The notes below the pieces were generated by a model. It had not been told where the DNA came from. It worked only from the letters and a program-made list of their open reading frames with translations, and did no database searches. Shown here in pieces: positions 15,895 to 24,381 of a stretch of DNA of 64,000 bases. The position numbers and the translations under genes were made by a program. The DNA is taken from NCBI GenBank assembly GCA_028285755.1, contig JANQOQ010000006.1:248001-312000 (forward strand). Direction: 5' to 3'. Every line of letters starts with the position of its first letter. Position 1 is the first letter of the stretch. Source of the stretch: Puniceicoccaceae bacterium. GTDB taxonomy: Bacteria > Verrucomicrobiota > Verrucomicrobiia > Opitutales > JAFGAQ01.

Positions 15895-16912
15895 TTACCA
15901 TTTTTGTCATCTTTTCAATTTCAGTGTAATCAATTGGTTCACCTAAATAATCACATGCCTTATTTAGCTTTACTTCCTCCAATCTTTCAAGAATGTCTTT
16001 TGAATTATCTAAATTTTTTAATGAGTTTATAAGCATTATTTCGCTAATGTTTTTTGCTATTGAATCAAAATTGTAAATAACAATCGATTTTTCAGAACTA
16101 TATAGTAAATCGGAAAAGAGTTTAAATATTCCGCTTATAGCCTTAGAAGTAGAACTTTCCGATACATTTAAGCCTTTTAGAATATCATCGGTATTCTTGA
16201 TGGTATTAGCATATATGTTAGACATATTTAACTTTTGGTCGAAATTTTCAATTAGCGATGAGCATCTTTCTTTAACAACGTCTAGCAAAATATCTTGTGG
16301 AACACTAAAATTCCCTAATTCAGCTTGAGCTTCACAATACATCTCAAACCAAATGCTTTCAACAATTTCTAGTATCAACTTAAAATCACGTTCATGGATA
16401 ATAGATTTCGGTATAGAAGAACTAACAAACATAGAATCAATGTTCTCAACGAAATTTTTTACGGGAATCACAAATTCCAAAGGCAAGCTCTTTGAGAGAT
16501 TACTAAAATCAATAAGTGTATTGTGCTCTAACATGTTATTCCCAAATTCTAGCGAATCAGCTATACCCAATAAGTAATTACATAGCTTCACTTCATTATT
16601 GTATTTTGGGTTTTTAAAGAAGTTTTCTGGCAGAACTGATCTAAAGAAATCTAGTATTGCAAATGAGTTTCTATTTTTTAATGCCTCATACTGCTTTACC
16701 CTGTTAGCCAATAGGGCAGACTTATTAAACATATCAAATGCCAGATCAGGAACAACAAATTCTGTAATTCCGCATTGGATTACTGTTGCGGAAAAAGCAT
16801 TAAGGAAGCCTGCCTCTTTACCGCTTAATATTTCTGAACATATTGAAACTTCTTCACTAGTGCGATAAATCTGACCAGCAGTTAAGGGTGACAGGTAAAC
16901 TGAGTTTTTCAT
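15878..16912 (-). CDS. unknown 344-residue protein of the island
   Basis: I do not recognise this protein. It is a largely helical, soluble, Ser/Asn/Lys-rich protein with no signal peptide, no membrane helix and no catalytic motif that I can see. Codon use is AT-biased like the rest of the island. It follows the RHH-like gene (16926-17153) by 13 nt, so the pair is probably one transcript with the DNA-binding-type protein first, and it ends in a clear terminator. A two-gene layout of a small DNA-binding protein plus a larger partner fits plasmid-maintenance, toxin-antitoxin or phage-defence modules, but this is context only. Confidence 0.6.
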   Translation of the reverse strand: MKNSVYLSPLTAGQIYRTSEEVSICSEILSGKEAGFLNAFSATVIQCGITEFVVPDLAFDMFNKSALLANRVKQYEALKNRNSFAILDFFRSVLPENFFKNPKYNNEVKLCNYLLGIADSLEFGNNMLEHNTLIDFSNLSKSLPLEFVIPVKNFVENIDSMFVSSSIPKSIIHERDFKLILEIVESIWFEMYCEAQAELGNFSVPQDILLDVVKERCSSLIENFDQKLNMSNIYANTIKNTDDILKGLNVSESSTSKAISGIFKLFSDLLYSSEKSIVIYNFDSIAKNISEIMLINSLKNLDNSKDILERLEEVKLNKACDYLGEPIDYTEIEKMTKMVTKAFL

Positions 16913-16925
16913 AAGGATCTAAACC

Positions 16926-17153
16926 TTAAAACTTCTTATCCTGAATCTTCCCCATTACGACAAAATATTTCTCGGGGTCAACGTACTTCAGGCTCTCTAA
17001 CCAGTGCTTGGCAACCGTAGGTACTGGCATACTCAAGTAATCCGAATGCTCCTTTAGCGCTTCAAAGCACTCTGGACTTACGAATGGTTGCAGCTTGACG
17101 GAGGACATCGCTGGCCTACCCGCCTTTGGTTTACCTCTGCTTTTATCGCTCAT
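16926..17153 (-). CDS. small ribbon-helix-helix-like protein
   Basis: A 75-residue protein. After a basic, Gly/Pro-rich start (KSRGKPKAGRP) comes a strand-helix-helix pattern (SVKLQPFVSPECFEALKEHS, then PVPTVAKHWLESL) like MetJ/Arc ribbon-helix-helix DNA-binding proteins such as antitoxins or plasmid copy and partition regulators. It heads the two-gene unit with the 344-residue protein. Two inverted copies of AAAGGTTTTA upstream (17157-17166 and, reversed, 17262-17271) are candidate operator sites for autoregulation. The fold assignment is by pattern only. Confidence 0.5.
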   Translation of the reverse strand: MSDKSRGKPKAGRPAMSSVKLQPFVSPECFEALKEHSDYLSMPVPTVAKHWLESLKYVDPEKYFVVMGKIQDKKF

Positions 17154-17479
17154 TTAAAAGGTTTTACGTATTTTGATGCAAAAACACAACTTTTTGCCAA
17201 AAACAATCAAATATTCAAATTGAATGCATTAGTAGGTTTAATTTTAATAAATTCTGTCAATTAAAACCTTTACATCATTTCGAAATAATATATTAAAATA
17301 TTATAAAGCTAATATAAAACTTTTCGTACCTATTGCTTTTCCTAGACAGTCTATATATTGTGCGAAAACACAGAGATACTTAATAATATACCTTGCAATC
17401 AGATATTTCAGGTAATTCAAAGTGTGTTACTTTTTTGGAATAATCCAGTCAATTGTAGCTGCTTAGATATACTGGTTTC
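17154..17479. other. AT-rich intergenic region with candidate operators and right edge of the island
   Basis: 326 bases with no gene. It holds AAAGGTTTTA at 17157-17166 and its reverse complement TAAAACCTTT at 17262-17271, a related AGGTTTAATTTTAA near 17234, and the right island repeat at 17343-17367. Poly-A/T runs make promoter calling unreliable. Confidence 0.5.
17343..17367 (-). repeat. right copy of island-bounding inverted repeat
   Basis: TAGACA (17343-17348), three unmatched bases, then TATATATTGTGCGAAA (17352-17367): the reverse complement of the repeat at 14384-14408 with 22 of 25 positions identical. No direct repeat that could be a target duplication is visible just outside either copy. 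Confidence 0.75.
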
Positions 17480-17872
17480 TTACCAACTAATGATTTGCAA
17501 TTTGCGGATTTTGGCGGCTTCGTGGTGAATTTGCTGGAAGCTGACGAGCGGAACGCGGTTTTGTAGAGCCAGGGCCGCCACCAACAAGTCATCCATATGC
17601 TCGGTTTCATCGGAGCGTAGATCCCAGGCTAGTTGGAGTGCGATGCTCCAGGTGTTCTCTTTCATAGCTAGCATAGGTAGTGCCTCCAGACCATTGATTA
17701 ACTCGGAATGCAGTGCAGGTTCGTGAAAGGGTTTTAGTATATTGAATTTAATGGGTTCCGCGAGCAGCACTTCATACTCGTTTAGGTGTTCCTCGAGCTT
17801 GATCCTTGTTTTGTAAGACCCTGCATCGGTACGAAACGCATTCAGCCATATACTGGTATCGACAAGATACAT
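17480..17872 (-). CDS. vapC: PIN-domain toxin (VapC family)
   Basis: A 130-residue PIN-domain ribonuclease-type protein. The first metal Asp is in YLVDTSIWL (Asp5), Glu39 is in LLAEPI, and the third acidic site is HMDDLLVAALAL (Asp94/95). The fourth acidic position, usually in a T-x-D stretch, reads SFQQ here, so one metal ligand may be missing. The start at 17872 (MYLVD) is used because PIN toxins begin right at this strand; the longer frame to 17962 would run through the antitoxin gene. It is paired with 17883-18059. In this family the toxin cuts RNA and is blocked by its partner. Confidence 0.85.
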   Translation of the reverse strand: MYLVDTSIWLNAFRTDAGSYKTRIKLEEHLNEYEVLLAEPIKFNILKPFHEPALHSELINGLEALPMLAMKENTWSIALQLAWDLRSDETEHMDDLLVAALALQNRVPLVSFQQIHHEAAKIRKLQIISW

Positions 17873-17882
17873 AAAAATGCCC

Positions 17883-18059
17883 CTACTCTGATTTGAGCTC
17901 AAAATCGCCCTGCTTGATCTGTTGACCCAACTTAGCAGCCTTGTGGCGCTTGATAAACTCATCTACCGCACGAGCTACTGCGGGACTCATCTTGCGTTCA
18001 CCCGTAACCTCAAGTAGCTCCTTAAGGTTTTCCTCACTAATATCTACCGTAATCCTCAT
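17883..18059 (-). CDS. vapB: VapB-type antitoxin, 58 residues
   Basis: A short gene just before the PIN toxin. Translation gives MRITVDISEENLKELLEVTG and on through SPAVARAVDEFIKRHKA to a charged C-terminal tail, the ribbon-helix-helix pattern of VapB antitoxins followed by a toxin-binding tail. The stop is 10 nt before the toxin ATG, the usual antitoxin-first order. As an RHH protein it probably represses its own promoter. AGGA-like SD is not evident. The pair lies 120 bp to the right of the island repeat, next to menB. Confidence 0.85.
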   Translation of the reverse strand: MRITVDISEENLKELLEVTGERKMSPAVARAVDEFIKRHKAAKLGQQIKQGDFELKSE

Positions 18060-18126
18060 TTATTTTCGAATTATGATGAATTTTGAGGATTATGCAATGT
18101 ATTTATTACATCAAATAGCCCTATTT

Positions 18127-18966
18127 CTACGGTAACCAGGGGTATTTATTGAATTCAGGCTTCCGTTTTTCCAGGTAAGCATTCTTCCCTTCTGAACCTT
18201 CTTCACTGAGATAATAGAGTAAAGTTGCATTCCCTGCGAGCTCCTGCACACCAGATGCTCCATCCAGCACCGCGTTAAAGGCGGATTTCAAACAGCGAAT
18301 CGCCAGAGGGCTCTTCTCCATCACTTCGCGCGCCCACTGAATACCCTCTGCATCCAGCTGTTGAACCGGAACCACCGTATTTACCAGGCCGATTTCCAGT
18401 GCCTGCTCTGCATTATACTGACGGCACAGATACCAAAACTCCCGCGCTTTCTTCTGCCCCACACAAGCTGCCAAGTAAGATGATCCGAAACCCCCGTCAA
18501 AGCTGCCTACACGCGGCCCCGTCTGGCCAAAAATCGCATTTTCTGCGGCAATCGTCATGTCGCACATGACATGCAGCACATGCCCACCACCAATCGCATA
18601 GCCGGACACCAAGGCAATCACTACCTTGGGTATCGAGCGTATCAGCTTCTGCAGATCGAGCACATTCAGGCGAGGCACCCCTGCCCCATCGACGTAGCCT
18701 GCTTTTCCGCGAATGCTCTGATCACCGCCGGAACAAAAGGCATATTTACCGTCGGTATGTGGCCCAGCGCCAGTTAATAGAATCGCACCCACGGTGTCAT
18801 CTTCACGTGCTATGGTAAACGCATCATACATCTCCACCACCGTCTCTGGTCGGAAAGCATTGCGCTTTTCCGGGCGATTGATCGTGATTTTCACGATGCC
18901 CTCATCCCCCAACTTCTCAAAAAGGATATCCTGGTAATCTTTTATTTTTTTCCATTCAGCACTCAT
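18127..18966 (-). CDS. menB: 1,4-dihydroxy-2-naphthoyl-CoA synthase
   Basis: A 279-residue crotonase-fold enzyme that closes the second ring of naphthoate in menaquinone synthesis (o-succinylbenzoyl-CoA to DHNA-CoA). MenB marks are SGGDQS, the oxyanion loop [21 protein letters not shown], and [20 protein letters not shown] with the conserved Asp, and the C terminus FNKYPWLP. The start at 18966 ([14 protein letters not shown]) fits the family; the open frame runs on to 19062 inside menD. It is the last gene of the metG-menF-menD-menB run, 5 nt after menD. Confidence 0.95.
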   Translation of the reverse strand: MSAEWKKIKDYQDILFEKLGDEGIVKITINRPEKRNAFRPETVVEMYDAFTIAREDDTVGAILLTGAGPHTDGKYAFCSGGDQSIRGKAGYVDGAGVPRLNVLDLQKLIRSIPKVVIALVSGYAIGGGHVLHVMCDMTIAAENAIFGQTGPRVGSFDGGFGSSYLAACVGQKKAREFWYLCRQYNAEQALEIGLVNTVVPVQQLDAEGIQWAREVMEKSPLAIRCLKSAFNAVLDGASGVQELAGNATLLYYLSEEGSEGKNAYLEKRKPEFNKYPWLP

Positions 18967-18971
18967 AATAA

Positions 18972-20759
18972 CTAAATTGAGCTTAATTGGCTCGCGGCAT
19001 TGTTCAATACTTCGGACCTGAATTTGGCACTGCACTTGCGATTTGTGTGGATATGTAAGCAAAGTGCCCGACTCTCCGGGTTACTTAAAAATGACTGCAT
19101 CTGGCTCTTCATACCTGCAAAATCAGAAACCGACTGATAATTGAGTCCATAGGCTGTGCACAGTGCCCGCATATCAACGGCCTGCGGCGTCGTAAAGTAA
19201 GGCTCAAACGGATACTCCCACTGAGATATCGGCAAATGCTCAAATATGCCTCCTCCTTGATTATCCTGCACTATAAGTACGATACGCCCTTCAAAATGCG
19301 GGTTGCGCAGCAACGCCAATCCACCGACATCATAAAACAAACTGAGCTCACCCATAAGTGCGACCATTGGGATTTCAGATCGCGATGCACCAATGGCAGT
19401 TGAAACGAGCCCATCAATCCCATTTGCCCCGCGATTGGTAAAAACCTTCTGCACATGTTCGCTGCCTCGCCAGAAGAAATCCATATCGCGGATGGGCGTG
19501 CTGTTTCCAATGAAGAGATCTACAGGCTGTGAAATGTACTGATCAAGATTGTAGCTGATTAACGGCTCGAGCTGAATATCCGCCTGCTTCCCCAATTCGT
19601 GTTCCACCTGCGCATTCGCCACTTGATTCAATTCAAGCCAATCTTGGGTGTATTTTGATGCTTTTTCTTCTTCAGAAAGAGGATTGATTGCACTCAAGAT
19701 CATGTCAAAGCCCGCATAACATTTAACCGTTCGTGAATGTGTCGGGTCCCGGTTCTCGGGGGTCTGCGAGATGTGTATCATTTCACAGTCCCATCTACTC
19801 ATCGCCGCTCTTAAAGCCTTACTCGTTGGGAAATCCCCAAGCCACAGTACCAAATCGGGTTTGAGCTGCCCCACACAAGTGTCATTCCTCGAGATGACCT
19901 CAAACTGATCGATAAACGTTTCAACTCGTCTACGATTGCGTACCGAGCTCAGCGAATCCGCGATTACTGGAAGCTTCATTGAATTCGCCAATGCAACCAC
20001 GGCATCCACAAACCCATTTTCCGAATAGGTATTATCCGGCCCGGCAATAACTATCACATGCTCGCAATTACGGATTCGCTCAGTCAAAGAAGCTATATCA
20101 ATGCCGTTGCTAGGATGAGCTAAAACATCTGTAGTAATACCAATACCCTCTATGAATTCCTCAACTGCCTGATCCAAAGTAGCTTCTTCAGCAATAAGTT
20201 TTGTTGGCGCGAGCGGATCTTCAAAGGGCATATTCAGGTGAACCACTCCCCCGCCCTGCACAGCCGTATAGCCATAGGCATGCACCAATAATTGACGCAA
20301 GTATTTTAAATACTCCGTAGACGCCTTTGGGACTGATACTTCGGTTTGGTATCTAACAAAATGCGTGTAGATACCGCTCTGGCGGACGGTTTGCCCGGAT
20401 TGACAATCGCGCAGCTCAGGAGGACGATCGGCCGTTAGCACGATCAACGGCGTATGGCTATGGTGCGCTTCCATGATTGCAGGAAGGTAATTTCCCGTTG
20501 CAGAGCCCGAAGTGCATACGAGTACCACCGGCTTCTGTGTGCGCTTAGCAATGCCCACTGCAAAAAAGGCCGCACTTCGCTCATCCAGCACCGAATACAC
20601 TTTCAGCTTGGAATACCTCGCAAATGCAAAAGTCAATGGCGTGGAACGAGAGCCCGGCGAAGTCACCACCGCCTCGGTTCCCAATGCGCAAAGCGTAGCC
20701 GCAACCACCTTGCCACACAGCACATTGGGCTCATAGGCCTGTAGGTCAAAATCGTGCAT
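18972..20759 (-). CDS. menD: SEPHCHC synthase (MenD)
   Basis: A 595-residue ThDP enzyme that joins 2-oxoglutarate to isochorismate. Visible are [15 protein letters not shown], the cofactor-activating Glu in [31 protein letters not shown] and [11 protein letters not shown] in the N-terminal half, and the ThDP/Mg motif [13 protein letters not shown] with [13 protein letters not shown] in the C-terminal half. Length fits MenD (about 550-600). Its ATG overlaps the menF stop by one base (TAATG). Confidence 0.96.
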   Translation of the reverse strand: MHDFDLQAYEPNVLCGKVVAATLCALGTEAVVTSPGSRSTPLTFAFARYSKLKVYSVLDERSAAFFAVGIAKRTQKPVVLVCTSGSATGNYLPAIMEAHHSHTPLIVLTADRPPELRDCQSGQTVRQSGIYTHFVRYQTEVSVPKASTEYLKYLRQLLVHAYGYTAVQGGGVVHLNMPFEDPLAPTKLIAEEATLDQAVEEFIEGIGITTDVLAHPSNGIDIASLTERIRNCEHVIVIAGPDNTYSENGFVDAVVALANSMKLPVIADSLSSVRNRRRVETFIDQFEVISRNDTCVGQLKPDLVLWLGDFPTSKALRAAMSRWDCEMIHISQTPENRDPTHSRTVKCYAGFDMILSAINPLSEEEKASKYTQDWLELNQVANAQVEHELGKQADIQLEPLISYNLDQYISQPVDLFIGNSTPIRDMDFFWRGSEHVQKVFTNRGANGIDGLVSTAIGASRSEIPMVALMGELSLFYDVGGLALLRNPHFEGRIVLIVQDNQGGGIFEHLPISQWEYPFEPYFTTPQAVDMRALCTAYGLNYQSVSDFAGMKSQMQSFLSNPESRALCLHIHTNRKCSAKFRSEVLNNAASQLSSI

Positions 20760-22201
20760 TAATCCGTTGATTGTAAGCTCTTTAGCATACTATCCATTTT
20801 TAAGCGAGTCTCGTTTAGCTCTGCCCCAGAGTCAGAATTCTCTACTATACCGGCTCCTGCAAACAAGGTCATCTCGTTACCCCGGAGTATACCGCAGCGA
20901 ATATTCACGATAAATTCTCCATCCCCAGCTGCGTTAAACCACCCGGTCAAGCCTGCATAAGGTCCCCGTTTGACCGGTTCTAATTCCGAAATATACTGGA
21001 GCGCTTTTTTGCGAGGATAGCCACCTAATGCGGGTGTAGGATGTAGCACTTCGGCAAAATCAAGCACATGGCGGTATTCAGCTCCCAGATTTGCGACTAC
21101 AGGGATTTTCAGGTGTTGGACCTGAGACGTCTGAAATACGCTGGGGCGTTTCGAGTAGGCGATTTCCACCCCCAGGGTTTTGAGCTTTTCCTCAATGTAG
21201 CGGATCACCCAACCATTTTCGCGTAAGTCCTTTTCACTGGTAAGCAGTGCCTTACTCAGCTGCGCATCTTCACGCATGGATGCACTGCGCCCAATACTAC
21301 CGGCAAGCGCCTCCGTGTATATTTTATTGCCCTCGATTTTCACGAGCCGCTCCGGACTTGCGCCTACTACAATCTCGCCACGTTCATTCTGAAAAGAAAA
21401 CGCATGGCAATTCACTTGTTGATAACGTAGGCGATTCAGCAAGTCAAAGACCGACAACTGATACTGGGTGCTCAATTTCTGTGATCGCGCAATAACTACT
21501 TTATCCACTTCACCGGATGCAATCTCATGGGTGATTCGCTCTACATTTTGCTTAAATTTCGCTTCATTTTCACCTTCAGGCTCCACCTGCCAAAGAGAAC
21601 CTTGGGAAACATCCGGCACTTCCCGAGTCTCACTATTAAAATCAAATGAACTGAATCGACTGTGCGCACGCCATATACCCATGAAAATCAGTTCAAGTGG
21701 GGAATCCTGATCGATAACGACGTTAGCAGTCGCACTGTAGGTATTATCATCCCAGCTCACTTGCCAACGCGGTATGAATACATAAGCCGGTGGCAAAAAG
21801 CCGCCCTCCTCCAACTGGTGTTCAAATGCAAACTGACAAAAAAAAGTAGGGCCTGCATCCGGTAGCTCCTTGTCCCCTACGAAGATCGAACGCTGCACCC
21901 ACTCATTGGCAAATGCCTTAGCTCTCTGGAAGCGGTCAGGGCCAGAAAAGGATGCGTTAATCACCGGCTCCGCACAAGCGATCGATGTATTACTCTCTCG
22001 CTTCTCAATATAGCAATGAGGCTGGTTGTTTTCATAAACCGACTCGAGCACTGCAAGTGGGTCCAGGAACTCACTGGGAATTGTAATTGAGGCAAGTATG
22101 GGATGGCCGGCCTTGATGGCCGTCGCCTGGCAGTATTCTAAAAATTGCTTTAAACCGGCTCCCGGGTCAGACCCGAAGCTTTCGATACTGATGGTCTCCA
22201 T
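20759..22201 (-). CDS. menF: isochorismate synthase
   Basis: A 480-residue chorismate-utilising enzyme. The conserved core is in the C-terminal half: GASPERLVKI, TEALAGSIGR, HPTPALGGYPRKKAL, RGPYAGLTGWF and LFAGAGIV with Glu and Lys ligands (ELNETRLK). Its place directly before menD argues for isochorismate synthase of the menaquinone route rather than a siderophore enzyme. It starts 2 nt after the metG stop, so quinone synthesis here is coupled to a tRNA synthetase gene. Confidence 0.94.
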   Translation of the reverse strand: METISIESFGSDPGAGLKQFLEYCQATAIKAGHPILASITIPSEFLDPLAVLESVYENNQPHCYIEKRESNTSIACAEPVINASFSGPDRFQRAKAFANEWVQRSIFVGDKELPDAGPTFFCQFAFEHQLEEGGFLPPAYVFIPRWQVSWDDNTYSATANVVIDQDSPLELIFMGIWRAHSRFSSFDFNSETREVPDVSQGSLWQVEPEGENEAKFKQNVERITHEIASGEVDKVVIARSQKLSTQYQLSVFDLLNRLRYQQVNCHAFSFQNERGEIVVGASPERLVKIEGNKIYTEALAGSIGRSASMREDAQLSKALLTSEKDLRENGWVIRYIEEKLKTLGVEIAYSKRPSVFQTSQVQHLKIPVVANLGAEYRHVLDFAEVLHPTPALGGYPRKKALQYISELEPVKRGPYAGLTGWFNAAGDGEFIVNIRCGILRGNEMTLFAGAGIVENSDSGAELNETRLKMDSMLKSLQSTD

Positions 22202-22203
22202 GA

Positions 22204-23739
22204 TTATTCCGGCCGCGGGAATAATATGACTTTTTCACCGACTTCTCTCCCGGTCATTTTAAATTCCCAAACGGGGGTTTCCTTAATGATAAGAGTTGCC
22301 AACTCCTCTGGAATTGCGAGATGTGCCTCCACTTTTTTAACGATTTCAGGCATGATCGGCCTCAAAAACAGTACTCCCAGGCGGATACCCTCAGCCATGT
22401 AGGCCAGAGATGTAGTGAGTAATTCACGATCTTCGGGTGCTTGCGATTTGGCAAGCTTCCAGGGAGCACGGGTTTCCGCATAGCGATTGATCGCTTTGAA
22501 GAAGGTAAATAAAGCATCCAGACCGACGCTGAATTGAAATGCATCAAATGCTTCGATGACTTTGGCCGCGGCATGGTTATACTCTTTTTTGAGCGTAGCT
22601 TCTGGCTCTGCTTCCATCGTTGCTTCGGGAATAATGCCCTCCGTGTAGCGCTGCGTCATATTTAGCACCCGGCTCAACAAATTGCCCAGATCATTGCTAA
22701 GCTCACCGGAATAACGGCTCATGTAGCGCTCATGGGAGAAATCGGCATCCTGCCCCACTGTCATCTCGCGCAAGACAAAGTAGCGAAAGGGATCGGGTCC
22801 AAATTGCTCTATGTAGTCGAGGGGATTCACCACATTCCCCAAACTTTTGGAGACTTTCTCTCCTGATTTCAGCCAGAACCCATGCACCAGAATATGCCTG
22901 GGCAACGGGATATCGCAGGCCTTGAGCATGATCAGCCAGTATATCGCATGTGCCGGCACCAAAATATCCTTACCGATCACATGATAATCCACTGGCCAGT
23001 ATTCCTCAAAATCCTCGGTCCCGTAGCCAATCGCGGAAATGTAGTTAATAAGTGCGTCGAACCAAACATAGGTTACATACTCTTCGTCAAATGGCAGGGG
23101 AATCCCCCACTCCAGGCGGCTCTTAGGGCGTGAAATACTCAACTCATTGAGCTCCTCCTTCAAAAACTCCAATACCTGCTTTTGGCGAAAGGAAGGCACG
23201 ACAAAATCTGGATTTTCCTCAAGAAATTCAATGAGCCAGCTCTGATACTTTTTAAGCGTGAAAAAGTAGTTGCTCTCCGTGATTTCGGTGACCTCTCCAA
23301 AGAGCTCCGGCCACTTACCATCCACCTTATCTTTTTCCTGGAGAAACTGTTCCGCCCGTTGGCTGTAGTAGCCCTTATATTCATCCAGGTAGATTTCACC
23401 TTTATCGAAGAGCTTTTGCTGAAGATCCCGAACCACCTCTTTATGGCGCTCTTCTGTGGTGCGAATGTAATCATCATAAGAGATACCCAGCTTCGCATAA
23501 AGTTCTTTGTAGACGACCGCCATGCGATCACAAAGCTCCTGCGGCGGAATATCCTGCTCAATAGCAGATTTTTGTACCTTTTGCCCATGCTCATCCAGAC
23601 CCGTGAGAAAATGCACCGACTCCCCTCTCTGTCGCTTGTAGCGGGCAATCGCATCGGTAAGGATTTTCTCGTATGCATGACCGATGTGCGGGGCGCCATT
23701 GGCGTAATCAATCGCAGTGGTTATGTAAAAGTGCTTCAT
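22204..23739 (-). CDS. metG: methionyl-tRNA synthetase, short form
   Basis: A 511-residue class I tRNA synthetase. The HIGH motif is HIGHAYEKI (18-26) and the KMSKS loop is KVSKSLGNVV (about 300). The knuckle region reads GYYSQRAEQFLQ with no zinc cysteines, as in the zinc-free MetRS subgroup, and there is no C-terminal tRNA-binding domain. The start at 23739 (MKHFYITTAIDYANG) is set by the family and by GGAG about 8 bases upstream. It heads the metG-menFDB operon. Confidence 0.95.
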   Translation of the reverse strand: MKHFYITTAIDYANGAPHIGHAYEKILTDAIARYKRQRGESVHFLTGLDEHGQKVQKSAIEQDIPPQELCDRMAVVYKELYAKLGISYDDYIRTTEERHKEVVRDLQQKLFDKGEIYLDEYKGYYSQRAEQFLQEKDKVDGKWPELFGEVTEITESNYFFTLKKYQSWLIEFLEENPDFVVPSFRQKQVLEFLKEELNELSISRPKSRLEWGIPLPFDEEYVTYVWFDALINYISAIGYGTEDFEEYWPVDYHVIGKDILVPAHAIYWLIMLKACDIPLPRHILVHGFWLKSGEKVSKSLGNVVNPLDYIEQFGPDPFRYFVLREMTVGQDADFSHERYMSRYSGELSNDLGNLLSRVLNMTQRYTEGIIPEATMEAEPEATLKKEYNHAAAKVIEAFDAFQFSVGLDALFTFFKAINRYAETRAPWKLAKSQAPEDRELLTTSLAYMAEGIRLGVLFLRPIMPEIVKKVEAHLAIPEELATLIIKETPVWEFKMTGREVGEKVILFPRPE

Positions 23740-23895
23740 GGGTAAGTCTCCAAAACCTTCAAGGCAATGCATATTGCATGGCTTAGCAAGAATCAAAATC
23801 CAATCCGGCAAATCTACCAAATAATAGTCCCGTCAACTACACTTTTTCATTCTTTTCATTGATTAATTGGCAAAGCTCGTTAGCCGTTAGCATTA

Positions 23896-24378
23896 ATGAA
23901 CTTTTGGTTGTTTAAGTCGGAGCCGGATAAATACTCCATTGAAGATCTTAAAAACGAGCCTGAACATACCGCATGTTGGGACGGCATACGCAACTATCAG
24001 GCACGCAACTTTTTACGTGATGAAGTGAAAATAGGAGATATGGTGCTCTATTATCATTCACGCTGTGAGCCTCCCGGAGTCGTTGGATTAGCAAAAGTTG
24101 TCAAAGAAGCCTATCCGGACGATACCGCCTGGGACCCTAAGGCCGATTACTACGATCCGAAGTCCAAGCCGGAAAACCCAACCTGGGTCATGGTGGATGT
24201 GCAATGGGTTGCGAACTTCCCGAATTTCGTCAGCCTTGCAGATCTCAAGGCCAATCCTGCGCTTGAAGGGATGCGTGTTATCATGCGAGGCCAGCGACTT
24301 TCGATTCAGCCCGTTGATAAAGCTCACTTCCAGGCAGTCCTCAAAATGGGTGGGCTCGATCCCAAAAGCTATCTTTAA
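23896..24378 (+). CDS. EVE-domain protein
   Basis: A 160-residue single EVE domain (thymocyte nuclear protein 1 / THYN1 type). It opens with NFWLFKSEPDKYSIEDL, and has WDGIRNYQARNFLR, GDMVLYYHS, GVVGLAKVVKEAYPD and a late VIMRGQRLSIQPV, the order seen across the family. EVE domains bind modified bases in DNA or RNA. It lies divergent from metG and 3 nt before a methyltransferase gene, but no restriction enzyme is fused or adjacent, so a defence role is not indicated. Length is usual (about 150-160). Confidence 0.93.
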   Translation: MNFWLFKSEPDKYSIEDLKNEPEHTACWDGIRNYQARNFLRDEVKIGDMVLYYHSRCEPPGVVGLAKVVKEAYPDDTAWDPKADYYDPKSKPENPTWVMVDVQWVANFPNFVSLADLKANPALEGMRVIMRGQRLSIQPVDKAHFQAVLKMGGLDPKSYL

Positions 24379-24381
24379 GCC

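Larger units (their letters stand above)
14384..17367. mobile_element. candidate inverted-repeat-bounded accessory island (about 3.0 kb), no transposase recognised
   Basis: A 2984 bp stretch bounded by a 25 bp imperfect inverted repeat. Its base composition is clearly more AT-rich than both flanks, and its four genes (two small membrane proteins, a 344-residue protein, a ribbon-helix-helix-like protein) are all on the minus strand and have no recognisable housekeeping role. This is what an acquired element looks like. Against it: I find no transposase, integrase or target-site duplication. It may be a non-autonomous element, a decayed one, or two related regulatory sites that happen to flank the island. 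Confidence 0.35.
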
